The notes beneath the pieces are model-generated. The model saw nothing but the letters and a program-made list of their open reading frames with translations. It ran no database searches and was not told the origin of the DNA. Position numbers and translations under genes: made by a program. Below are positions 1 through 11,390 of a stretch of DNA of 64,000 bases, one piece after another. This DNA comes from Brachypterus glaber (Eukaryota > Arthropoda > Insecta > Coleoptera > Kateretidae). Within the stretch, counting starts at the first letter, position 1. Every line of letters starts with the position of its first letter. The DNA is taken from NCBI GenBank assembly GCA_958510825.1, contig OY294048.1:18617589-18681588 (forward strand), read 5' to 3'.

Positions 1-160
1 AACAATCATAAATGAATTATTCTAAAAGCAACAATGACCGCGTACTCTTAACATGCACTAATATGTAAGTAATTAATAAACTTAATTCATTTTTGACAGT
101 GACTTAGCATGAAAAATATTCTTTTGAGTTAAGACAAGTGGCTAATCGAGTGTCTATAGT

Positions 161-289
161 GTGGAGTAGAGTTGTTACGGAGTAGAGATGTTATGGAGTA
201 GAGATGTTACGGAGTAGAGTTGTTGTGGAGTAGGGATGTTATGGAGTAGGGATGTTAGGGAGTAGAGAAATTTAGAGTAGAGATGTTAG
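161..289. repeat. 16-bp tandem repeat, about 8 units
   Basis: A degenerate 16-bp unit, GGAGTAGAGATGTTAC, is repeated head to tail about eight times. The A/G at position 9 and the last two bases vary between units. It is a minisatellite in non-coding DNA with no ORF. Confidence 0.85.
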
Positions 290-325
290 TCTGCCAAAAT
301 TTTACGTGATATCAATAAAAATTTC

Positions 326-504
326 ATTTGCACCGATTTTCGTTTTTAATTGTGACAAAGGAAATATTATTATATCAATGCTTAAAATTGGTTGTCTAAA
401 TGTAAAATGTATTTAAATAATAAAATTCGTTAATATAATGGATTTATACATGAAGGCAAGAAATTTTAAGCATCGATACAATAAGAGTGTTCATCGGTGC
501 AAAT
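326..504. mobile_element. Small inverted-repeat element (MITE-like)
   Basis: The ends are exact inverted copies, ATTTGCACCGAT at 326-337 and ATCGGTGCAAAT at 493-504. A second inner inverted pair lies at about 375-391 and 462-478 (ATCAATGCTTAAAATT and its near complement). The 179-bp size, AT-rich body and lack of coding sequence fit a MITE. No clear target-site duplication was seen, so the superfamily is unassigned. Confidence 0.55.
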
Positions 505-1616
505 TTTTTTTCAGTGTACCAGCAGTATAGGACTGGCTATTATTTTACAGAAACTAAGAATTTTTAAATACATTAAATAAAAGATTTTTCTTAGAATAGA
601 TTATTCTACCTGTAATCTTTTTTTGGCGTTATTAATAAAGCTATGGGAATAAACATTATGTACGTAAATATACACCCAAAAAAATTCGAAATATCACAAT
701 TTGGGCTTTTTACCCCATGTGGTGAAAAAAATTGACGTGAGGGTAGAATACTGATAACATCTTTGGATTTAGCTTGTCAAATTTAATTGGGAATAATGTG
801 TCTAATCAGAGTAACATTGTTTAATTTTTTTTTTGTGGTTCGTTGTAATTGTTATTCAAATATGTTAGTATTTGAATTACAAATTAAAAGGATAATTGTT
901 TAATATACATATATATTCAGTAAATGAATATTCAGTAGAAAATTAGAACATTACGGCTGTATTATTAACCACGGCATTTTTAAATTATTATGTAAAATTT
1001 AGTATTTGAAGTCATAATATAGAGAGTGTCCCATTTAAAACGTTTAAAACTACTGTACCTGTTACAGTAAACGGGTGTTGGTTTAATTCAAAAGAAGCTT
1101 GAGCAAAACGTAAATAGTAGTAGTAATATGTATCTAAATAAATCTTTTTAAAATCATACATACACAAAGAAGTTAAAACAAGTAAAAAAATAAGTGTTTC
1201 AATTCTTATTAATTATTTTTTATTGGAGTTTTTGGGACAGCAATATCGCATTTGGGTTTAATGGGTAGGATAGTCCCTAAATAACTTTACTAAAAAAAAA
1301 ACTATCTGGTTGAGGCGAACAAATCAATACTTAAATACGGACCAACAACTTTTTTGGTTGCTACAACAAGAAATCTGTCAAGGGCAACAACACAACTAGT
1401 GTGTACCAGAAGCAAAACTTAGATTTTAATGATTTCGTAAGAACAAACATTTGCTCCTAACAGATCTTTTTTGTAGCGATGAAAAAAGGATCAATTGTTA
1501 GAAAATCAGTTGGTACATCAATAAATCTGTTTGTACCAACTAATTATCTAGCAATACAATTCAGAAATGTTACACACACTATCGTGCTGAATTGTGCAAA
1601 TAGTACAATAGTACCA

Positions 1617-1662
1617 TTTACTATTTAATATGGTTGCACCAACCATATTAAATAGTAAAATA
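1617..1662. repeat. Perfect 46-bp hairpin
   Basis: TACTATTTAATATGGTT is followed after a five-base loop by its complement AACCATATTAAATAGTA. The stem is about 18 bp. The element is too small to classify. Confidence 0.75.
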
Positions 1663-2012
1663 CGGACAACTACATAAAGGGTTGGTAAAACCAGAATTCC
1701 GGATGTATCAACCAAATTTCGGTATGTTTAAATGACCGGGCCAAGGAAGCTAAAATTTAGTATGCAGGTAGTTTTTTCCTAAATAATAGTAGGTGTGTAA
1801 AAATATATATTTTAAATAAGTCAAAAAATACTCCTCAAATGAACGCGTTTAGTCCTAAAACTTCAATATTAAAACTCAAAATTTGGACTAAACTATTTTT
1901 TATGTATAAGTGTTCCCACCTTATTTTAATGATAATATAATAATATGATAATTTTGGATTTTTTTTTCATTTGGCGATATAGTGCGTTGCTTAAGTAATA
2001 ACGTTTATTTAC

Positions 2013-2180
2013 CCTATATATAATATCAGTAACAGATCCTTTTTTGCTCTTTGTCTCAGCTCCTATATTCCAATCCTTAACTATACTTCTTACTTCAGGA
2101 CCGTCAGGATCAACCAGTCTAAAAGCTGTTATGTTAGTACCCCCATATTTAAATTCTTCCAAGTCAACGCCATGCAAATC
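2013..2180 (-). CDS. KaiR1D-like: Kainate-type ionotropic glutamate receptor, coding exon 6
   Basis: This 168-nt exon is in phase 0 at both ends. It encodes 56 residues (about 241-296 of the assembled protein) beginning DLHGVDLEEFKYGGTNITAF. The motif GGTNITAFRLVDP is the segment of insect kainate receptors that follows the second-lobe core of the amino-terminal domain, and NIT is a potential N-glycosylation site. The acceptor is a clear TTTCAG after a T-rich tract. The donor is read as AGG|GTAAAT; the neighbouring GG leaves a one- or two-base uncertainty at this end, and the last residues (GSVTDIIYR) match the family less well. The next exon should start in phase 0 and carry the conserved ALMYDAV-type helix, beyond the left edge. 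The ORF runs on past the donor to a stop, which is intron. Confidence 0.88.
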
Positions 2181-2279
2181 CTGAAACAAGAAAAACATAT
2201 TGCTGAAATTGGCATTAAGTTAAGCCATTTAAATGCTTTTTTTGGTAAGAAAAAAAATTTTTTCGCTGTAGAAACGTTT

Positions 2280-3645
2280 ACAGACAACGCTTTTTTCCCT
2301 CCCGTACAAAGCTTTTTTTTTTAGCTAATGACCTTATTTTAAGTCATCAAAATTTTATTGCTTTTTTTACGTTTCTGGACGTTTTATATGCAAAAAATAT
2401 GATTTCCGTAAAAAAAAATCTGTCTGTCGGTCGGTCTGTGTGTCCGGGAAATTTGTGACCATGATAACTCAAGAACGCTTCGGGCTTAAGACTTCAAATT
2501 TGGATCACAGGTTGATTATCTAGGCTGGGATTGTTTTTCGTAAAAATCGGGTTGGGGTAAGGGGGTAAAATGGGGTAAAAACAATTTTTTTCAAAAACAT
2601 ATTTTTTTCAAATTATTTTTCCTTTTTACGAAAAAAGAAACTCTTTTTTTAAATAAACATTTTTTGAAAAGAAATAAATTTTCTTGAAAAACTGAAAAAA
2701 AAATGAATTTTTGTTTTTTTTTTTGATTTTTATGAATCTAGGAAAAGGTATTATTTTGTTGGCAGCAGTATTTACATTGTTTTAAAAATGGATCATAATC
2801 TACAAGATAATAACTAATTATATCAGTTTTAAAAATATAAAAAAGTGGTAATATGAGTATTATATCATATATGAGCTACAAAAAGTTCTCAGGAAAAATT
2901 TTGAGAAAAACTGCAACTTGAATGAAGTCAAATGGAATCGTTAAAATTAACAAATCTTAAAGCTTGAAGTTTTCTCTAAATACCTATGTCTGTTTTATTT
3001 TTCTTATGAATCCTCCTTATGAGAAGTTTTATTTTTTTTATTTTTAGTGATAATAAAAAACGGATTTAACTGGTTCTGTTATGAAATTTTTGCCTATTTT
3101 TTGTTAACGCTTGACTGATAACGGTTTTCTTTTTTTTAAGCAACTGGTATTTCGGAGTCAAATGTGAAAAATACACAATTAATTAATTTTAACTTTTAAA
3201 ATATTGATTTAGCCATATTTTTATATCATAAGAAGTAGTTTTACTTAATATATGTAAAAAATTATAATTTATTCTTAAAAAAAAGAATAAATAATATAAT
3301 AACCTACGTTTTAGAGTACGTCTGAGGTATTATTTTGCCCCACTGGGCCAGTTAAGGATAAATATCATAGATTTACTTTAAATATAATAGTAAATGTTTA
3401 AAATAAACTAATAACAAAAAAACACAGGAGTTATGATTATTTTTTTCTGTTCGCCTACTAATCGCAGACCTGTGGGATGGACGGACAGACACACATTTTT
3501 AAAGTTTCTTATTTTTTTATAAAACACATTTGTATCAAAGAATTTTTTGTCTATGATGCTTTTTGGCGAGTTTGGAAAATTGTAAATTATCGTATTATTA
3601 TAGTATAATACTTTTCTAGAGCAACGCGCTGTGAGTAGTATAATA
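2280..3645. repeat. Diverged pair of an interspersed repeat carrying a (GTCT/CAGA)n tract, in inverted orientation
   Basis: At 2430-2500 a CTGTCTGTCGGTCGGTCTG tract leads into ATGATAACTCAAGAACG. At 3470-3645 the opposite orientation appears: GGATGGACGGACAGACACAC, then TTTTTTGTCTATGATG, and finally TAGAGCAACGCGCTGTGAG. Both resemble halves of better copies at 40905-41275, 52790-53180 and 61435-61925. No coding capacity. The 2580-3430 middle is AT-rich and not otherwise classified. Confidence 0.5.
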
Positions 3646-3924
3646 ATAAGTTGTCAAAGTAAAATTAATATTAAGAACCACATAATTCTTCTTTAACAAT
3701 GCATTTAGATACCCACATTAAAATTTACATATAACGCAGAAGTTTAAAACCGTAAGCTTTAAAGTGGTATACCAGGATTAACTGTCACGGCAGCTAAAAG
3801 CTTGGCTTTCCTAAATATTTTTAATTGTAAAAAAGTATTTCCTTTTTGCTCACTTCTCATGTAAAAAAATGAAGAAAAAAATAAAATAAATCTTTTTTGG
3901 AATAACGAAAAAAAAAATAAAAAA

Positions 3925-4490
3925 ATTACTTTCAAAAACAATAGAGACTTTCCATTTATATAATCGGATTGTTATTCTTGAGTTATCGTGTCTATGTTAC
4001 TGTGAAAGACCGAAATCTGGAGAATGCCGACATTCTCCGGAGAATTTCCGAAAACAAAAAAAAAACAGGCACAAAACCAACGTTAACTTTATAAAACGTT
4101 ATAAAACTTATAGAGAATTTCAAGAGCTACAAGTTTGCTCGTACCCACTTTTTTCTCCGATGAATAATTTGGCTGCAAAATCGAAAAAAACAATTTCCCC
4201 CCCAACATGACCATTTTTGAATATTTATAACCCGATTGTTATTAATATTAAAAAAATGATTTGAACAAAAATTGGTGGAAAAATTCTCTTTAACAAAATT
4301 GGCTATATGCATTTTTATCGTAAGATGCATATTAGGAGGAAACCCCTTACGCAAATCACCCGGTGAAAAACTAACAGGAGTGTTCTGTTACTATCCACTA
4401 CTACCCTTTAAAATATCAGCCTGTGTACATTTATTGCAATTTAACATAGGAATTTCTCTTTATTTGACAGGACTATAGCTGTCTTAAACT
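3925..4490. repeat. Fragment of the AGTTATCGTG repeat family plus unclassified AT-rich DNA
   Basis: The stretch 3925-4010 (ACTTTCAAAAACAATAGAG, TTGAGTTATCGTGTCTATG) matches the family at 40905-41275 and 52790-53180. The block AATGCCGACATTCTCCGGAG at 4023-4042 contains a short palindrome. Nothing recognisable follows up to 4690; the two ORFs over this area are in opposite frames and have no family resemblance. Confidence 0.4.
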
Positions 4491-4944
4491 TTAAAGTTTT
4501 CTTGTAATATATCAGACAAACAGAAAGGTTGAAAGCCAGCAGAGCAGCAAGTATCTAGACATTATGATAATATTGTTCAAGTAAAAACGGTGGGCAGTAC
4601 TGTTTTAGCCTCATTTGGTCTGGAATGTATCATCCCAGATAACTGTCCCATGCACAATAAATCTTAGGTCTGAGTTCCTTGGCAATTACTTAGTAGTGTT
4701 GCCGCCTAATGCCTATCGTCTCGCTATCGCCTCGTTATCGTTGAACAGAACGATAGCGAGAGGTGGAAAATATCTTATCGTTGTAACGATAACGAGAGGC
4801 CTCTCGCCCGTAACGAGACCGAAGCTAGAGCGTACACCTAAAATCAGATAAAAATATTTGACACAAACGTCATTATTTAATTTTGAAATTTAATGATTTT
4901 TAAAATGAAAATATATTCATTAATAGGCATTATGGAGTATACAT

Positions 4945-5563
4945 TAGTCCATTATAAAAGGCTTTTATCTTTTAAAATCGTATCGCAGGCAGAAACTGCT
5001 TCAACATGATCCTATTTTTATAGCAGATATAAAAATATAAACTCCTGGCAGTTTGCACTAAGTACCTAATTAGGCTTATAGTAAGTACCGTAGTGTCTGA
5101 CTAATACGAGGGGTAATTTAAAAGAAGGCAAAAAGGCCAGAGCTGCTGTTAGTAGGATTTGAGTGCTAAAAATCAATGTTAATAGTCTTTATATATTTTG
5201 CTTTCCCATTTTTACTTTCTGATAAAGAAAGTATTATGAAAAAAAAAACAAACATTTTTTTACCTAAATGATCTTATTTTTTCCTGAAACGCCGAGAGGT
5301 AAAAATAGAAAGCAAAATATATTAAGACTATTAAAATTGATTTTTAGCACTCAAATCCTACTAACAGCAGCTCTGGTCTTCTTGCCTTCTTTTAAATTAC
5401 CCCTCGTATTAGTCAGATACTACCGTACTTACTATAAAGTTAATTAGGTTCTTAGTGCAACTGCCAGGAGTTCATATTTTTATAACTGCTATAAAAATAG
5501 AATATTGTTGAAGCAGTTTCTGCTTACCATACGATTTAAAAAGATAAAAGCCTTTTATAATGG
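4945..5563. repeat. Long inverted repeat inside the hAT-type element
   Basis: Left arm about 4945-5215 and right arm about 5296-5563 are complementary over some 270 bp with small differences. Examples are CAGAGCTGCTGTTAGTAGGA against TCCTACTAACAGCAGCTCTG, and CTAATACGAGGGGTAATTTA against TAAATTACCCCTCGTATTAG. A transcript would form a very long hairpin. Confidence 0.85.
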
Positions 5564-5678
5564 TTACATTTATGCAGCTAAACATCACTTTACTAAGATA
5601 TAAGCATTTTAGTAAATTTTGACATATTTCTTTTTAAATGTGACATTTGAGCCAAATTCATTTAACTAATATTAGTCA

Positions 5679-5800
5679 ATTTTTTGTGGTAATGCCGGTT
5701 AACCAGTATATTACTCTTTCTCTGTTTAATTGATGAGTTAAAAAGAGAGAGAAGTACGTATTCCCCTAACTTGGTTAGTAACCGCTGCTCCACAAAAAAT
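5679..5800. mobile_element. 122-bp MITE, family also at 55292-55412
   Basis: Ends ATTTTTTGTGG and CCACAAAAAAT are inverted. The interior has a second hairpin, CTCTTTCTCT against AGAGAGAG. A copy about 95% alike lies at 55292-55412, which shows that this is an interspersed element and that it landed within the hAT-type element. Confidence 0.75.
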
Positions 5801-6411
5801 CGGCAATTAGATGGCTGAAATATTCAACTTTTAAGCTGGAACGATAAGTATCCTTATCGCGAGAGGTAGGCGATAACGAGAGGCCTCTCCTTATCGTTTG
5901 TGCGAGACGATAATTTTTGAACTATCGCATCGTAGTTGCGATACGAGAGGTATTTATTGGCGATAACTATCGCTTTAGGCGGCAACACTATTACTTAGTA
6001 CAACCTATATTTTTTATTTCTATTCTACGATTTTAGAGAAAATCTTATTTAAATTTATTTAAAGCCATTTGATAATACATTTGGTCAAAAATGCATTTTT
6101 TTAAACTAATGTGTGGCTTTATAGCTTTGTTATTTAAAGTCCTTGAATTACTGAAAAAGTTAAATAGTAAAGATATATAAAAAATTCGTAACAAAAAAAA
6201 ACACGTCAAAAGCCGACAATCTCTTAAATGATTTAAATAAATGAAACTAAAAAAAAATAAATTTTGGGGAACTGAACAACAGATATTTTTTAATTTTTTT
6301 TTTATTAATTAGCACCCTAAAATCTATTATAATCACCTTTTAAATCCAAGGCAAGTTTTTCATCGCAGGCCTGTGAAATTCGTTTAAAATAAAAACTTAA
6401 AATAAGCTTAC

Positions 6412-6553
6412 CAACGAGGTGATGAGATAGCTGTGATAATCGCTCATCATTCCAATCTGTTGAGCTTGCTTTAAAACATCGTAGATCCTTTGAGTTGAGC
6501 AATCTAGGACGACGTGAGATTCCGCCGAGTTCTTGATTTGTTTTAAGAGAGGT
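6412..6553 (-). CDS. KaiR1D-like: Kainate-type ionotropic glutamate receptor, coding exon 5
   Basis: This 142-nt exon completes the arginine codon split from exon 4 (AG|A) and then encodes 47 residues, about 194-240 of the protein. It begins PLLKQIKNSAESHVVLDCST and continues with the conserved AQQIGMMSDYHSYLITSL. That stretch is the second lobe of the periplasmic-binding-like amino-terminal domain, where kainate subunits pair. Acceptor TTACAG and donor TTG|GTAAGC are canonical. The frame is not the one that gives the long ORF in this position, so the exon is easily missed. Intron 4 on its 5' side is 9.4 kb. Confidence 0.93.
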
Positions 6554-6599
6554 CTGTAACAAAAGACAACGTAAGATTCTAAAAAGGTGCTGTTATGTG

Positions 6600-7528
6600 T
6601 TTATTAAAATTAAAGAATGTATAGTGTAATCCAAATTGAAGCCAATATAATAAAGGGTGTAATTCTTTTACACATTTGTAACACATTTACCATTTGATCA
6701 AAAATGAAACCAAAGTTTTCGACCTCGATGAAATTGTGCTACTTTCGCTAGAGAATTGTAGAAAAGTTTATAATCTAAAATTTTATACTAAAAATATTTT
6801 TAGTTCCTAAGGTTAAATGATGGCCGCCAACATTAATACACTTTTGAGTTCTACTTTTAAAAGCTTCATGGACTTTAATTAAGATTTCGTCATTTTTTTC
6901 GCATATGCACTTATTATACGCTGGTGTTTTCAGGTGTACTTGGTGAAGTTCTATAAACTTTAATATAGCTCCATAAAAAAGGTTAGGGGAAAGTGCAAGT
7001 CATTCAAGTACACCGTATCCAATACAATACAATTTTTGCGAATAGGTATATCAAAAAGTTTTACAATCTTAAATTAAAACAAATTTGGGAAATTGTACTT
7101 TAATGGTGTGCAAGAAATACCTAGAACTGCAGGCGATTTTTTTATATGAGGATCAAATACCCAGTTTTCTAATTTGGAACTTTAAAGAAATATAAGAAAA
7201 TTTTATTACCACAGGCGAAAATTTTTATGAATTCAAAGATTTATTATGAGTATAGACAATTTTCCAGGGGTCAGAGCCCCCGGGCCCCCCGGAGTCGGCG
7301 CCTATGGTTCGATATATACCCGGATGACAGTACTAATTTGTGATGACATCAGTCCAAGTTGGTGTAAATACAACTCTTAAAAAAAACTAGTATTTGCCAA
7401 GATTCTATTTAATATACAAAACTCGTAGTATATTAACCTACTGGGATTGATATAAAGAGCCGTTTTCTTGATTTATGTTTGTTTAAGAAACGTGATAATT
7501 TTTCTTTGAAATCTTGGTTTTATGTGCT
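6600..7528. other. Unclassified intron stretch with a GC-rich island
   Basis: No gene or clear repeat structure is visible. The only feature is a C/G-rich island at 7264-7306 (AGAGCCCCCGGGCCCCCCGG, then GGCGCC), which looks like a transposon remnant in an otherwise AT-rich sequence. Confidence 0.4.
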
Positions 7529-7530
7529 TT

Positions 7531-9029
7531 AAAGGACATGGCACAATTTATAGGGAATTTTGGCCCTCGGTGAAATTCGCTAAATTTTTTATATGTTTTA
7601 GTTTATGCTTTTTAAAAAGGAATTAGGAACGTTTCAGGCACTTTGTATGTACAGTTTTTTTCTATAACGAAAATAAAAAAATATTTTTGCCCCAAACTCC
7701 TCATAAAAATAAGTTTAATTAGCTTAATGATTAAGAAAAAAGCTTGATTGGTATAAGTCAAACTGATGTCTGTCAATTTTTTTATATATTATTAGTAATA
7801 TAAAATTAATTTAACATGGCTTTTAGAGCCTTTTTTCACGTAAATTTGTATGCAACCGTCAAGGTGGTCAACAGCAGATGCCCCGAATGGGAGGAAATGA
7901 AAACATTTTATTTATTTTTTTATAAAAATGTCCTAATGTAATACTGTGAAAAAAAATTGAATCAAGGACACATGTCTTTTGATAAGTACAACATCATATT
8001 CTCTTATTTTAAGGCTAACATCTTAAATGCAGAGCGCGGATTTCCATTCAAAGGCCCGCGCCAGTTATTAGGTTCATAAGAAATGCTAGTCCAAAAATAA
8101 GAGAATTTGGCTTAAAATATAATCGAAAGATGCATTTTCTTGATTCATGGATCCTTTTTTTTAGTGTTCATATTTTAAATTATATCGAGGGCTTCATAGC
8201 AAAGGGGCATATCTGCTACATGTTAACACGGTTGATACAGCCCTGTTATGAAGCCCTCGGTATGATAGTTATATTGGATAATTTATTCTATGCAGAAACA
8301 CAGTATTTCACTTACAACTTAGTTTTTCTGTTCTGTTTTACTTCTTATTTTATTATTTTATTAAGTTCTGGAGTTTTAACATGGGTTCCAGTACATTATA
8401 TTACAAAAACACATATTCAATTTCTTCTATAGAAGAAATATAGACATATATGTAGAATTTTGGAAATAATTGTTTTTTTTTGCCGTACAAAAAATAAGGG
8501 ATACACTTTCGGCATTAAAATCGCTTATTATTTTACAAACGATTCCCTTAAAACGTATTTCTATTCTGCTTTTCTTCTTATTTCATTCTTTAGTTCATTT
8601 TATATACGTTTTAGTACTTTTTACCAGGTTAGCAAATAACTTATTTCACGTATTTCACTAATTTAGTCCTTAAGAAGTATTTCTGTTGCACTTTTCTTCA
8701 TCTTATTTAATTATTCTGTCCAATTTCAATATGTATTTCATTACTTTTTCCCAATAAAACTGACAATTTAGTCTAAAAAACTTCAAAAATACGTCAGAAT
8801 ATCCTTCACTGACAAGTTGTCAAACGAAACAATGCCTACTAGAAAAATATTTTTATGAGGAGTGTAGGGCAAAAATATTTTTTTATTTTCCTTATAGAAA
8901 AAAAACTGTACATACAAAGTGCTTGAAACGTTCCTAATTCCTTTTAAAAAAGTATAAACTAAAACATATAAAAAATTTAGCGAATTTCACCGAGGGCCAA
9001 AATTCCCTATAAATTGTGCCATGTCCTTT
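7531..9029. mobile_element. 1.5-kb non-autonomous element with about 180-bp terminal inverted repeats
   Basis: The left arm 7531-7710 starts AAAGGACATGGCACAATTTA and the right arm 8849-9029 ends with its complement. They match over nearly their whole length, including a run ending CTCCTCATAAAAAT and its complement ATTTTTATGAGG. Both ends sit next to TTTAA-like sequence, so a TTA or TTAA target is possible but not proven. The interior contains a hairpin (8186-8259) and no recognisable transposase; the 100-residue ORF at 8130-8432 spans this hairpin and resembles no family I know. Confidence 0.75.
8186..8259. repeat. Hairpin with 15-bp arms
   Basis: CGAGGGCTTCATAGC at 8186-8200 pairs with GTTATGAAGCCCTCG at 8245-8259 across a 44-base loop. 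It lies within the long-TIR element. Confidence 0.7.
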
Positions 9030-9044
9030 TAAACGAGTCGTGAA

Positions 9045-9143
9045 GAAATTTAATGCATCGCAGTCTATACTAAACCCTTCGCAGTGGATAGTTAAACTAT
9101 CCACTGCAAAGGGTTTATTGTAGACTGTGATGCCTTAAATTTC
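9045..9143. repeat. 99-bp near-perfect palindrome
   Basis: Almost the whole 99 bp is self-complementary with a tiny loop. The centre is CAGTGGATAGTTAAACTATC and the outer flanks are GAAATTTAA and TTAAATTTC. It directly adjoins the right end of the 7531-9029 element. There is no coding sequence. Confidence 0.85.
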
Positions 9144-9234
9144 TATCATAGTTTATTGCGTTTTTTCTCTAAATAGTTTGTAACCTATGGTTTCTTTAAG
9201 AACGTACGCGTGGCGCTTCCTATAACTATAATTT

Positions 9235-9850
9235 TTTTGTAATATCGAAGTAATACTACTTACAATGGTACTATCATTAAAAAAAACTGTGAAAATATTA
9301 CATTGCCAAACATGGTCGATTGTGCAAAATTTTTGGGAGTCTATATCGATTCTAATTGGAATTGGAATATCGTGATGACTGCAGCATGTCCTTTAATAAG
9401 CTAGGAATATTAACTTTTCCACCTCAATATATTTTTGATTGTTTAATGTATGTCAAGATTAACATTGATAAATTTGTTTCTTATAGTGATGTTCACTGTT
9501 ATGCTACTTACTAGGTTTTGTAGCCTAACGCGTAATCAACAAAGTCTCGACTTTATTGCTCTAAAACTATTTAATAAACCTCCTTTCAGTGTTAAAGCCC
9601 TTTCAAACAATTTATTTAGAAACAAGACTAAGTCATATTTGATCAAAAAGGCGTTTTATTCAATCGAGGAGTACCTCGTTGTTGATCATGACTTCTAAAG
9701 GATTGCTCTCACTTGGTTCACTAATTTTTATTTAGCTTTTAAATATTGGTGTATTTCGTATTGTATTTTTTTTTTAATATTGTATTTTGTATAAATAAGT
9801 TGACGAGTGTAAATACTTTGTATCTTATCTATCTATCTATCTATCTTAAA
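9235..9850 (+). pseudogene. 3' end of a Jockey/CR1-type LINE, decayed
   Basis: Two blocks resemble the C-terminal part of non-LTR retrotransposon reverse transcriptases. The first, 9250-9370, reads ITLPNMVDCAKFLGVYIDSN, the 'K-FLG--id--l-W' motif downstream of the RT palm. The second, 9450-9698, ends with ALKLFNKPPFSVKALSNNLF and a KSYLIKKAFYSIEEYL tail, the usual LINE ORF2 C-terminus. Stops and a deletion separate them. The element ends after an AT-rich 3' untranslated part in a (TATC)n run at about 9828-9847, a typical LINE tail. It is dead and 5'-truncated. The clade is inferred from motif style only. Confidence 0.75.
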
Positions 9851-10510
9851 CACATATTTTTTTAAATATCTTGACTTAATAGGACTTTTCCTTCTCTTTT
9901 TAATATTTTTTTGTTTATAAACGGATTTTTTTTTTCAAAATTAGAATAAATATTTTAATTAATTAGAGTACTAGTAATGTAGATATTTTAAAAATTAAAG
10001 GAGTTTTCTATTAATCTTTTAGAATAAAAAAATGCGCCTCCTATAACTTTTTTGTTTTTAAACGAATATTTTTCAGAAGCAATAAGGGAATGTTCAAGTA
10101 TTACTTAACGCAAATTTTGATCATTTTGGACTTTTAAAAAAAAACATGACACAGGCGGAAGGACAGGCGGAAGTACACACGGATTTTTTAAAAAATGTTA
10201 AGAATTCGACAAAAAGTATATGTATATATATTTTTTGTCTGGGAGGATTTTTGACGATTTTGGAGGAGTATAATAAAGCAAATAAAATACTCGTTGGTCC
10301 TCAATTTTTAAATTTAAGTTTCATTTTGCTTTCCCAGATGAAAGTCTTGAATAAGTAAAAAAAAATCTTGAGAAGAAACGCTTTTGTTTTAGGCTTTCAT
10401 GTCTTTGTCTCCAAACTTTAAAAGAGCTTTTTTAATTACAATAATTTATTTTTCGTACACAATGTCGAATTACGTAAAAAGCAATACCTAATAAACTTTT
10501 TTTTTACCTA
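9850..10510. repeat. AT-rich intron with a diverged copy of the CAGA-tract repeat family
   Basis: 10140-10300 carries GACACAGGCGGAAGGACAGG, then TTTTTTGTCTGGGAGGATTT, then GGAGTATAATA. It corresponds piece by piece to the family at 52970-53180. The remainder shows nothing recognisable. Confidence 0.45.
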
Positions 10511-10627
10511 CACTAAGAGCTCGTTACCGTAGTAAATACTAAACGTTTTTGCTTATATGGAACCCCAGGAAAGTTTAGTTAATATTAACTGGTTGTTACA
10601 GTAATACACAATAAGTAATTCTCAGTG
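10511..10627. mobile_element. MITE with TA target and CACT ends (short copy)
   Basis: It starts CACTAAGAGCTCGTTACCGT, runs through AGTAAATACTAAACGTTTTT, and ends AATTCTCAGTG. A TA dinucleotide flanks each end, as for Tc1/mariner-type insertions. Longer copies of the same family are at 34621-34864 and 36319-36562; this one has lost most of its right half. Confidence 0.7.
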
Positions 10628-11039
10628 TATGCAACACTTTTATAATAATAATATCATAATATTATGTTTGTTATGATAAGGAAAAATAAAAAAAAAGGTA
10701 ACAATTAACGATTTATCAAGAATTTTATTAAAATTCTTTATTTAGGCAAAAATTTTAAACTTTGGTAAGGTATTGAGTAATAATATTTTTTAATTTAGTA
10801 AAAAGATATAGCAGATAAGTATTATTTTAAACGCAATAGCTTACCAGCGCATCTAGAAATGGGTGCGCCTGATAAGAACATTTTAATTTTATTTTCTGTT
10901 TTAGATTTTATATCGATATAAAGGCGAAATGGCTCAAATTAATAATACTATAATTAAGAGTTGTTTGCGTTTATTTATTATAATAAATAAATTAATAATT
11001 ATTAAATTAAACGTTTCATTTATGTACTTTTCCTCTTTA

Positions 11040-11245
11040 ACAAAAATATGCTGCTAGTGCTGTGATTGGATCTGTTGGTCTTTCCTCTATGAAAAAGGTC
11101 AAAGAATCCATTAATATTGGCACTACTGTTTTATTTCAATAATCTTTGCCATTCAGTGTCAACAAATCTGCTCTAATATTAGAAGTTTGTATTTCTTCGT
11201 TCTTCAAATTTAAGACAGCTTTTATTAATTTACAATACTCAATCA
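11040..11245 (-). pseudogene. Broken partial copy of the Dpy-30 ORF (copy 3)
   Basis: On the minus strand this reads KLIKAVLNLKNEEIQTSNIR, then ADLLTLNGKDY, a stop, then NKTVVPILMDSLTFFIEERP and DPITALAAY. It corresponds to the C-terminal two thirds of the ORF at 11957-12391, with an in-frame stop and many substitutions. It is the most diverged of the copies. Confidence 0.85.
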
Positions 11246-11390
11246 GAATTTACGGATAAGAAATATAGAAAAACATAAAAAAACAATAGAGATATGTAAA
11301 TTTTTTTACTAAATAAGGATTTTCATCATTTTATAAGGGAAAAAAACATAAACAAAATAAGCTGGGAGTTGAAATTAAACAGTTAATTTA

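Larger units (their letters stand above)
1..2012 (-). other. Receptor intron sequence downstream of exon 6 (left edge)
   Basis: The stretch left of exon 6 is the start of the next intron of the minus-strand receptor gene. I looked for the next receptor exon (end of the amino-terminal domain, ligand-binding domain) in all minus frames and found none. It holds a short tandem repeat, a small inverted-repeat element and a perfect hairpin, listed separately. From about 1300 to 1750 the words GTTGGTAC and TTGGTTG recur in both orientations without a clear unit; the rest is unremarkable AT-rich DNA. Confidence 0.6.
4694..5990. mobile_element. Non-autonomous hAT-type DNA transposon with internal foldback
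   Basis: The ends are TAGTGTTGCCGCC and its exact inverted complement GGCGGCAACACTA. Both are flanked by the identical 8-bp direct repeat TTACTTAG (4686-4693 and 5991-5998), the signature of hAT insertion. The subterminal 110 bp on each side are packed with short motifs around CGATAACGAGAGG in both orientations, as expected for transposase binding. The interior is dominated by a large inverted repeat, arms about 4945-5215 and 5296-5563. A second small element (5679-5800) sits between the right arm and the right end. There is no transposase ORF, so mobility would need a helper. Confidence 0.88.

Noticed and set aside
8130..8432. 100-residue hydrophobic ORF
   Set aside because: It spans a hairpin within a non-autonomous transposon, has no motif, and the T-rich sequence alone explains the hydrophobic residues.
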